The notes beneath the pieces were generated by a model. That model was not told the origin of the DNA, did no database searches, and worked only from the letters and a program-made list of their open reading frames with translations. Below, one piece after another: positions 55,901 to 64,000 of a DNA stretch of 64,000 nt; within the stretch, counting starts at the first letter, position 1; every line of letters starts with the position of its first letter. The translations under genes and the position numbers were made by a program. The stretch is from Nematostella vectensis (lineage: Eukaryota > Cnidaria > Anthozoa > Actiniaria > Edwardsiidae): contig NC_064045.1 of NCBI RefSeq assembly GCF_932526225.1, positions 12,890,442 to 12,954,441 of the forward strand, written 5' to 3'.

Positions 55901-58660
55901 AAGTCGTCATTCTCGCTAGTCCACGTCAATTGCAGAGCTCTGTTAGTTTAAAATAATGTTCTGTATACACAAGGCAATAACAGGGAGCTTTTTAGGAGTA
56001 GTTTTCTACGGCAACAACGACAAGAAATGTAATTGAAAATTTAATTTAAAAAAAGTGTGTGCTCATTTGAAATGACGCTATTCTTCAGCCCAAGCCTGAA
56101 AATAACGAAACCTGAAAGCTTATTTGCTTCAAAATCGCTCAATTCTCTATTTCTTATCTGTCCAGTCACCAGAGAAGATTGAAAATAAAGTTGTATTTGT
56201 ACCATTGATGTTTAAGACCTTATTTCGAACTTGATCATATCTCTTTTGCTTCTTTTCATGGAGCTCTGCTCTCGACAAAGTCTAGTGGTAATGATGACTT
56301 GGAACAGGCGTCCATCTTTTATACCGCAGATCCTTGTTTAAGTCATTTTTTGCTGATAACATCAATTCCTTACTGCCAATATGTATTTAATAAAATCAGA
56401 GGAGCAATGATCAATATTATCATCATTAAAGATGCACAGGTAAATAGAAAAGAATCTTATTACCATAAAAGTATCTGGTTTATCGAGATCACTTCCCAAC
56501 ATAGCAATATCATCCTGACTGCCCTTGGCTCTAAAATACCTAATAGCCTACAAATAAATCAAAATCAGACAAACTGAAAGCAAAGAGTCTAAAAGCTTGT
56601 GCGCAATAAAGTTCAAATGTCTAATCAAATTCCAAACAATTGCTTTCACAAAAACATTATTAATTTGTATAGAAGACAAAGTGCCCACCAAATAGTTTTG
56701 GCTGGACAAACCCTATCCAATACTTTCAAAATATTTATACTATAACTACAACTACAATACAATACTAGAGTACATTAAAATTCAGGTTTTCTCTATTCAA
56801 AAACATGTTTTCTTCCTTTGCCTGACATTAAATTGATTGGTTTAGAAATTTTTAGTAAAGCAATACTGTGGCTTCATTGAATTAGGTAGGTTTAAAAGTT
56901 TTTGACATTTGATCTTCATCTAAGTGGAAATCAGATTTCACACTTATATTAAAGGGAAAAATTAAGTGCAATAACATAAGTAAAAAGAAACTGTCAGTAT
57001 AAACAATATTGTAACATTCACTTTCCTACCAGACGTCTTTCAAAGTCACTGCCTGAACCCTGCATAGACGCAGAAATTCGTTTGCTTGCTGATTGGCATG
57101 CCGTCTTGATCTTATCAACGGTCTTTTCAACCTTAAACACAAAAACATCAAACAGGTGTTACTGTACTACCTTTATTAACATGCCACCAGGCGCGAAATT
57201 CTGGATTAGACTGCTATCAACAAAATCAGTCTTGAATTGATTGACAAATAGGATTCACTCTTTAGAAGTTAAGGGGGTGCACACACACTTGCTTTTTGAC
57301 TGACACTCTAGCTTAAACAAGGTTGTATTTAAGACCCCTTTGGACACTAACACAAAATAAAAAAAATCGTTCAAAAGTCACAAGATTATATTATAACCCT
57401 GACAGTAGAAATAATTATCACATAGAAAGTGAAATAAGTAACATAAGACAACTTCTAGTTCCCCTTGTGATGTTTCATTTTGAAATTAAAAAAAATTAAT
57501 AGCAGGCAAACTTTAACATGACTTGATATATGTGTTTAGGGGTGATTAAACAAGACCCCTTTGGACACTAACACAAAATAAAAAAAATCGTTCAAAAGTC
57601 ACAAGATTATATTATAACCCTGACAGTAGAAATAATTATCACATAGAAAGTGAAATAAGTAACATAAGACAACTTCTAGTTCCCCTTGTGATGTTTCATT
57701 TTGAAATTAAAAAAAATTAATAGCAGGCAAACTTTAACATGACTTGATATATGTGTTTAGGGGTGATTAAACAATACATTAAAAATGTCAATTTGTTTAA
57801 AAACTGCTAATTGCAATAAAATATTTAAAGTCATTTAAACTTGCAAAAAAGAGATTCAGTTGAAAAACAGTATGAGAGTACAAACTTGCAATACTAATTA
57901 CATGCATTGATTATTTAAGTATAACTTTGGCAACAAGCATTATTACCACTATTTATTTGTTATCAGTTCACTTAAAACAAACACACCCAAACACACCCTC
58001 AAACATTTTGACACATATAATTGGCCCAAATAAACTTTTTGACTTATAAGACAGCCGTTTACTACGCCCAGCGCCTCTCTTTATAACTACAAGCAGATGA
58101 ATAACATGATTCTTAATTAATAGATCCATTTATCACTCGTAAGTCACAGGAAACAACACGACTTCATCCCACTGAAAAATTAAATTGAAATTCGATCTTC
58201 CATGAAATGTATCAATTCTCAAATTATCACATACATTTTGCAGATCCACGGATAGAATTTCTGTCTTCTCGGCCCTGGGGATGAAAAAGTTGGGTAAATT
58301 TAGGAAATGGTTTCGGATATTTGAGATAACAGCGGTTAGTCAGGCTCTATACTGCGGTTCTAGACGATCGTGTGAAATATTTGGTAATCACCGCAAAGAT
58401 TTGCGATTAAAGAATTCCAAACAGCATAAAAAAGAATATACTTAGTGTATACTTAATAATACCAAAATCTTTCGTTGACACCCAGTAAGAGTCAAACAAT
58501 AGCGAAATGACTTGTATTTGTTTTGTGTTTGTTTTAACTTGCCGAATGGTGGGAGACCTTCGTCTCCGACGATTGAATTAAAACATAATTTTCAATATAA
58601 TATCTACCTTCCAACTTTTTGATCTGCAAGTTGTTTGACCCTATAGAATTGCTTTTTCAT
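46978..58660 (-). CDS. ARHGAP17/44: BAR-domain RhoGAP of the ARHGAP17/ARHGAP44/SH3BP1 (RICH) family
   Basis: Family members bind curved membranes through the BAR domain and inactivate Cdc42/Rac, acting at junctions and in trafficking. Exons: 58660-58608, 58274-58235, 57131-57030, 55350-55274, 55181-55070, 53998-53801, 53616-53548, 53181-53100, 52689-52562, 52484-52437, 52286-52223, 51758-51677, 50280-50228, 49787-49665, 49018-48939, 48573-48330, 47410-47233 and 47112-46978. About 622 residues plus a missing piece. It starts [20 protein letters not shown]. The BAR region occupies about 1-245. The RhoGAP domain has [10 protein letters not shown], Arg finger R291 in [19 protein letters not shown] and [15 protein letters not shown]. 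The C-terminal tail is Ser/Pro-rich and ends in polyproline ([18 protein letters not shown]), likely SH3 ligands. Phase requires a further exon of about 10 codons (1+3n bases) between 51677 and 50280; I did not find it, and a satellite fills that intron. A minus-strand AATAAA lies near 46522. Confidence 0.9.
47633..48192. mobile_element. Probable DNA-element remnant in the RhoGAP gene
   Basis: A G run (47636-47650) opens the segment. The right end reads CCCCCCCCCAAGAAAAGTCC, then TGGGTACGGGCCTGA, which mirrors the CAGGCCCGTACCCAGGA phrase at 46320. Interior without coding signals. Limits are approximate. Confidence 0.45.
49228..49614 (-). pseudogene. Partial tandem copies of the 3' end of a RhoGAP exon
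   Basis: On the minus strand, 49614-49570 reads [14 protein letters not shown] followed by GC and a consensus donor GTAAGT. This parallels the true exon end [22 protein letters not shown] (49665). A second copy at about 49360-49316 gives [14 protein letters not shown], but its donor has become TTAAGT. A weaker third resemblance lies near 49260-49228. No acceptor was found in front of the first copy, so it is probably not an exon, though frame and phase are preserved. Confidence 0.75.
49865..50000 (+). repeat. SINE-like repeat with tRNA B-box-like core
   Basis: Core GGCCTCGATCCCCGGTCGAG is close to the tRNA T-arm consensus GGTTCGAATCC. Preceded by CTCTCACCTCTGCTGGAACG and followed by GACACGGGGGTACC and a CTTACTAAAAGCCCCC tail. 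A degenerate relative is at 5445-5575. Confidence 0.45.
50396..51650. repeat. Satellite array: 20-28-bp monomers organised into 166-bp units
   Basis: From 50396 to about 50590 short units of the form GTGATATCCCGTAACCCGC repeat with variation. From about 50600 to 51650 they are assembled into a higher-order unit of 166 bp, with corresponding sites at 50796, 50962, 51128 and 51294. The unit alternates TATCCCATTAGGAAAATCCC, CGATTCCCGCGTGATATCCC and GTAGCCTGTAGACGATGTCC. Open frames here are by-products of the repeat. It lies in a RhoGAP intron. Confidence 0.95.
54012..54640. repeat. 225-bp tandem repeat, about 2.8 copies
   Basis: Units start ATGCATCATATAAGGTTCAG at 54012, 54237 and 54462. The first unit begins just after the acceptor side of the RhoGAP exon at 53998. 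Each unit carries an AGCGGATCTAGGGGGAGGG phrase and a C run, so an older MITE was duplicated with its flanks. Confidence 0.92.
54769..54863. mobile_element. Right-end fragment of the TTAA-flanked MITE family
   Basis: Matches the right 105 bp of 16866-17120, including GAAGTAAACTGGTGACAATG and terminal TTAA. The left part is missing. Confidence 0.75.
54986..55018. mobile_element. Short terminal fragment of the same MITE family
   Basis: GGAAGTAAACTGGTGATAAT followed by GCGGCTTTAA matches the terminal inverted repeat at 17093-17120. Confidence 0.7.
57331..57772. repeat. Apparently identical 221-bp tandem duplication
   Basis: The segment beginning AAGACCCCTTTGGACACTAA at 57331 recurs at 57552. 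I found no differences over the unit. It lies in a RhoGAP intron. It is either a very recent duplication or an assembly artefact. Confidence 0.9.
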
Positions 58661-59508
58661 CTTGTTGCGTACTACAACTAGTAGCGTTAGCCACAGCTCC
58701 GAATAACAAGAGTTGCAATACTTTGTTTTTTTGTCTCTCACTTTGTTTCCGCCATTTTGAGATTGTTCTTTCAGTATGGCGTCTGCAATAAGCGTCAGCG
58801 GTGTTACTCAAATGGTACCACCCCTCTTGTACCTCGACCGCTCCTTAGCAAAAAATCTTTATACCGAGTAACTTTTACAAAATGTAAACTTTTATTATAG
58901 AAAAGGTGGATTATTAAACAATTAACAAGTCAAACTATCTTAATGTGGCACAAATATGAGTGCGCATTGTCTTTACCGGAAACACGTCTGATTTGAATCT
59001 TTGACATTTCACTTCCGGTTTGCGTACGGTATAAACTTTGTTGATCTTTAGAGTTCTGCCCACATTTTTGTCATTATAAAGGTCCCGACTGTCTGGGTCT
59101 TCACTATCAGGATGAGAAATTCACGTTTGTGGTTTTTGGTTGACGGAAAAGCAGTAAAGTTTCACGTTTAGATTCCCTATCACCTGACCCAAGGGGAGCC
59201 TGGACAGTGTGATTTTGTCATAGCACCGAAGGTTGTTAGCAACTTACGTCACATAAAATTCGAGCGAAGTTCGAAAAGGAGTAAATTGCAGCAGCTCTCT
59301 GCAGCTGATCGGATTAAATCACCGAGGAACATCCTGAAGACATTCGACAAGGATTAAACTCTGAAATGTGCGAATATGGGTAGAAGAATCACCGTAAATA
59401 ACAAGTTTTAGCTGCAAATACAAACGCAATGGCGGTCCAAGATGTGTTGCTTCGCGTCCAGGTTCTCCTGTGAATCATTCAACCAGTCATTCAATTTATT
59501 GCTTTATT
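58661..59508. promoter_or_regulatory. Divergent promoter region, RhoGAP and type I membrane gene
   Basis: 848 bp between opposing start codons. On the plus side a short upstream open frame (ATG 59429 to TGA 59471-59473, 14 codons) precedes the main ATG 59509 and could lower its translation if it lies in the mRNA. No TATA box is clear. Confidence 0.5.
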
Positions 59509-62500
59509 ATGGAAAAACAAAGTAGAATTTGCGTTTGGATGTTTCTTCTAGTGGCCATTTTGGTATTTCCTTCGTCAGGTAGGGTTTTTTTAGAGTTTAA
59601 AAATCTTATTGGTTTTTTGGTCGAGTTACTCTCGTTCCCTTCCAAAGTCGAGTTGTTTATCTATGGGGGCTGCACGTTTCGCACCAAATAACAAAATATT
59701 AATGTTATTTGACTGTATGCACCCTCTATTCGAACAACAACGAAACTGCAAATAATTTCCTATCTTTCGGGATTTTTTTAGCAATTACAAGGGCATAATT
59801 TCGCCTCACTTTTTCGGAAATCTCACGCAACGGAAATAAGTATCATCATTTTCTCTTCAGAACTTCGTATGCTAGACCAACAGAACTGTAATGTTTACCA
59901 TTATATCACGTATGAAAGCATAAACGTAATGGTTTATATTATAACTCACATGTGATAAACCTAGTTAATCCACTAAATCGTACATGTTGTTCGCGTTGTT
60001 CATTATTTTGACGAGGCAGTTGTGTTCAAAACAAATGGATTTTCGTCAAATATCTCAAAGTAGGTTTGTAAAAACATTCTTTAAATCTAACCGAGTTCGC
60101 GACCTCGGTATTATTGAACTGTATTATTTTACTAATTGGACTCCCCTTAGCTCCTTTTGGCCGGAAAAGATAACAAGAATGAATTTTTCTATTTCCAGAT
60201 TAATTTATCAGAGGCCTCTCCAGGAAATAAAAGAAATGGGGATTAAATTTGTCTGTCTGGAGCGAGAGACAGATTTAAAGATTAAAATATTCTAAGCGAG
60301 ATTTAGCGATGACATATGTCCTTTTTCAATTCTGGACCACGTATTGTGAAATTTAAATGCTTGTTTTTCTTTACAAGATGTATAACTGTGAAGTATTATC
60401 ATAAGGACTAGTGTAGTATTTTATTTAGTATTTTCAATTAGTAAGTTGATGAAAAAAGTATAAATCTCTTTATGTGTATTAGTTAAAAGGCTCATGATGC
60501 CATAAACACCCTGAATTGCACAGCTTTTAGGGCTTTCACACATTTATCTGTCTTTTTGTTTAACAATGTAAACCTAGAGATATTACATTCAAAAGATTTA
60601 TTCAGTCAACCTGGTTGAAATGACAACTAGCATGATTTCTAACCCATTTTGATAGTTTTACAACATTTGTGATAGCAGGAAAAAAGTGCTTAATCCCAAT
60701 ATAGGGTCAGATTTGTGATGATGATATACAATATTCTGCTCAAGCACCCAATATCCTTGACTCTCAACTTTTGCTATATTGATTATGTAAATCCTGGTCA
60801 TTATATACATTTCACATCCTACAAGTGTGTCATCAATTTTAGAATGCCACGTAGAGATCAGACATAAGAAGATTCTTTTTATCCAAAATATAGACTGCTT
60901 GCTTTACAGACTGTATTGCACAGCACAGATTTTATTTTAATATTTTTGGCTGATTTCATTTGAATGTATAGTCATGATTAATTTGTGGTCAATAATTCGA
61001 ATATTGTTTTATTTATATCATTATTTGTATAGTATTGTGTGCCTTGCTCAGTGTGACAGGGTTAATACTAAACATGATGAGCTGTGCTTTAAATCTATTG
61101 CATTAGTAGTCATTAGAAAAAGTTTTTTTTTTTGTGTGTGTGTATGTATAAAGATCTTCAAACTCTTGGGAAAAGAATACAGAGCTTTCTATGCTGTCAA
61201 TTATCAAACTGTATGCTAATGATTCCACACAATGCTATTATAAATTTCTTTAAATGCCTTGGTTTGAAGCATGTCCAGTTTACTTAACCTGTTTGAAAAT
61301 GTAAGTGGATAAATATAGTCTGTGACTGTCAATACTGCAGTTAGAATTGTTATGATCCATTACTACATAAAAACAGTTCAGATTTTATTCCTAAGCAGTT
61401 AGAATTAATAACAATATTGCATGACTGATTTCAAACAATGACAATTTTTAATTAAAATTTCCTTATTTTTTTAATTACCCTGTAATGCAAGCAATGCTTT
61501 CTGCTCAGAGGATAGAGCCTTTTGAGTATAAGCTTTCAGGAATACATACTTTAAAATATAAATAAATACTATGTTCAGAATAATTTAAAAAAAAGTATAG
61601 CTGGCACATATATTACTTGAAAGAAAAATGTCATCAATCATAATTTGTGCAAAAAGCTAAAGCATAAAATACCTATCTTTTAATATTTACCTTTAAATAG
61701 TTCTTTAAAAACAATGTAGAAAGAAGTGAAGGAAAGAAGATATGTTTTTTTTAAGTTTTTTCTTAATTTTGTTGTGCAAAATTTAAATTTTGTTTTGTTG
61801 TGTTATTTATTCCAGGCAAGCAGCTTCTTAGAGAACCTGATACCCCACCAAGCAATGCACTAGATAATGCTGTCCCTACCGCACCCTCTACCCTCTCTGT
61901 CAAGATACAGAGCACCCCCCTGGAAACCACACCTGCCCCTGCAGCCCAGGGGGGGCACACAGCAACATACACCCCACCCCCCTTGCATGTTACTGCTGGG
62001 AGCAGGACAACTGCTAATATTACAGTGCTAAAGGGTCAAAAGCCAGAGCAGAAAAGTGGTAAGAGATTGTCCTGATGTGGATACAGTGGAACTTCCATGT
62101 AATTATATTTATTGTAGGGATGCAAGTTATATCATCATTATACCAAGAAAAATGTTAAACCAAGATTTTTGCCATATACTGTACTGTATTTACTCGAATA
62201 GGCACCCTGGCACTTATTAAATTATTTGGCTCTCAGGCCGAGGGAGGAGCTTATTTAAAAAGGTCAAATTTCCCACCAAAGGCAAAATAATGTTTTTTAT
62301 TAATTCAATATCAATTTAATATTACTACATCAGTTTCTTTTCTCTATATCATTATTACAACTTGAAGCAGCTTTCTTCAATGAAATTTCTTCCATTAAAT
62401 ATTCATCTCTTTCTTGTCCAGAGTCTATGAGCTCCAGTGCTTTATTAGAACTACATGTGTGATAGTCATTTTACTCAGTTACTTAAAACCTGGGGAGGGG

Positions 62501-64000
62501 GTGCGCTTATTCAGGGGAGGCACTTATTCTTGGAAGGTGCTTATTCGACTAAATACAGTATTTTACTTCTTGAAGAACTTAAAGTTGAGATATTTTGTTG
62601 AGATATTTTTAGGTGTATTCTCCTGTTTTGTACATTTGAACCTCTACTAAGCAGCAATGTCTCTAACAGAGTTAGACTCTTTCTATTGACAATAACCACC
62701 CTGTCTAGGTAAAGAGAAGGTAAAAATACATATCCTATCAGGCCGTATATGGGGAACCCCCCCATGAGTGCTGATGACTTATGTATTACTTTCAGATGGT
62801 CTCCCATATTGGATCTACATTGTGATTGGAATAGCTGTTGTAGTGATCATATCTGTACTTGTTGGTATCCTCTACTCAAGGTTTCTAAAATGGTATGGTT
62901 CTTCAGAGCTTCTTTTTGTTTCTTTTGATAAGCAAAAACACTGCAAAAATGCACTAACACGGCAGAACCCATAATACAGTAGGTGTAGGGGTCTGAATTT
63001 TGCTGGCCAACAAAAGAAAGCAGATATCTTTAACCCATTGCCTAGTTTATAGAGGATAAGGGCCCCAAGCCCCTCTCCCCTATATTTTTTTGTTCAAACT
63101 ATTCAAACACCTATTGCCATGTATCAAAACAAGACCCTCAAGAAACACTCAAGGCTATGGAACCAGGGAACTCAAGAAAACACTTTCTAACTATGTTTTT
63201 ACAGTATCCATATAAATATTTCTCTGTTAGATGCACCACAAAATATTCAAGAATTCTTTTTTATTTTTTTATTTTCCAGGAAAGACCATGGATCATATAT
63301 GGTTTGGGATGAGACTGACCTTGAGACAAGTCCAGCATTTACCAGGTATTACGATCTATTGCCACACAGACTGTGAGGACGAGAAGAAGAACTGTTTTAA
63401 CACAATCGCACTAATAGGTCAACTTGTATTGCCAAAAACGTTGTCTGATCACTTCATATATTTTACTTTCAAATCCAGCACTTCCGCCTTCCGATAGGCT
63501 ATAACTTATAGCCTACAAGTCGACCAACCAATCAGAATGCAGTATTAATGAGACCATTAGTGTGATGATTTGACTAATGTTCAATCTCCTTGATACATGC
63601 TCACATTAATTAACAAAACCTACTCTATTTTATTAGTGACTCACATATTAATATTTGTCACCAGGGAATCAGAGTTTCTTCTGGATAACCTGACAGGTGA
63701 GCTTTACCAATGTGTGAAGGCATAAGCACTATAATTCTTTGTCTTGTGTCTTTCTGTTTTTAGTCACTGTGATGATTGAGTGTAAGACCAATTCTACTTG
63801 TTTTTCAGCCGAACAAGAGCTGGCCAACTCTGAACTCCAACAGTATGAGATCCCGCTGGACTCGATCAGCCATACCCAAGTTTATGTTAGCAGTACCAAG
63901 AAGGTTGCACCCAAGAGACCAAGCCGGGATGAGAAAGGGACTCCAAAGACGACGAAGGAGCAAAAGAAGAAAGAGGGGCAATACAATTGCCCTTCACTGA
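59509..64000 (+). CDS. Unrecognised single-pass type I membrane protein (5' part, runs off the right edge)
   Basis: Six phase-matched exons: 59509-59578, 61816-62058, 62796-62892, 63280-63345, 63665-63696 and 63809 to the window end; at least 233 residues. Residues 1-23 (MEKQSRICVWMFLLVAILVF and PSS) form a signal peptide. The ectodomain of about 80 residues is Thr/Pro/Ala-rich (TTPAPAAQGGHTATYTPPP), a likely O-glycosylated stalk, with one N-glycosylation site (ANIT). Residues 111-131 (IYIVIGIAVVVIISVLVGILY) are a membrane helix followed by SRFLKW. The cytoplasmic part is acidic (WDETDLETSPAF, ESEFLLDNL), then Lys-rich (KKVAPKRPSRDEKG, KTTKEQKKKEGQ). I do not recognise a family; the tail has Tyr residues that might be adaptor sites. 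Exon order and phases agree throughout. Confidence 0.72.
62183..62559. mobile_element. 377-bp MITE in an intron of the membrane-protein gene
   Basis: The left end ACTGTATTTACTCGAATAGG is inverted relative to the right end TTATTCGACTAAATACAGT, about 20 bp with one or two mismatches. The sub-terminal parts also mirror each other (GCACCCTGGCACTTATT and GCACTTATTCTTGG). No transposase. Confidence 0.8.

Overview
The window is nuclear DNA from an animal, most likely an anthozoan cnidarian such as a sea anemone or coral. That placement is an inference. It rests on AT-rich, intron-rich genes whose exons line up closely with vertebrate orthologues, a metazoan AP-endonuclease-type LINE, and many short inverted-repeat elements carrying long G or C runs. 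No bacterial, viral or organellar genes were seen. Exon coordinates were worked out by hand from splice signals, reading phase and family similarity; no transcript evidence was available.

Layout, left to right. (1) 1-6805, minus: the N-terminal part of RRN3 (TIF-IA), the RNA polymerase I initiation factor; its 3' end lies off the left edge. (2) 7038-18446, plus: an eight-exon HAGH (glyoxalase II) gene, head-to-head with RRN3 across 232 bp. It has a mitochondrial leader exon and an internal cytosolic start, and a 5'-complete LINE in antisense orientation in one intron. (3) 22936-27795, minus: a three-exon G-alpha 12/13 gene. (4) 33604-35725, plus: an LDAF1/promethin-like lipid-droplet protein. 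(5) 37941-38348, plus: an unrecognised 135-residue open frame. (6) 40535-44738, minus: an unrecognised six-exon protein with a C-terminal RRM-like domain. (7) 45097-45927, plus: an unrecognised, probably secreted protein with repeated IPPI motifs, head-to-head with (6). (8) 46978-58660, minus: a BAR plus RhoGAP protein of the ARHGAP17/ARHGAP44/SH3BP1 family, with at least 18 exons. (9) 59509-64000, plus: the start of an unrecognised single-pass type I membrane protein, head-to-head with (8) and running off the right edge.

The genes do not form one pathway. RRN3, HAGH, LDAF1 and ARHGAP17 orthologues all lie on human chromosome 16p, so the block may be a remnant of an ancestral animal linkage group. 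G-alpha 12/13 and the RhoGAP both act on Rho-family signalling.

The most unusual local feature is repeated tandem duplication of exon/intron boundaries. It occurs at an RRN3 exon, twice in HAGH (a 127-bp unit at an acceptor and a 48-bp in-frame unit at a donor), at the RhoGAP exon ending at 49665, and, as a 64-bp unit, across the stop codon of the IPPI gene. The remaining non-coding DNA is largely MITE-like inverted repeats, a 166-bp satellite inside a RhoGAP intron, microsatellites and G/C homopolymers.
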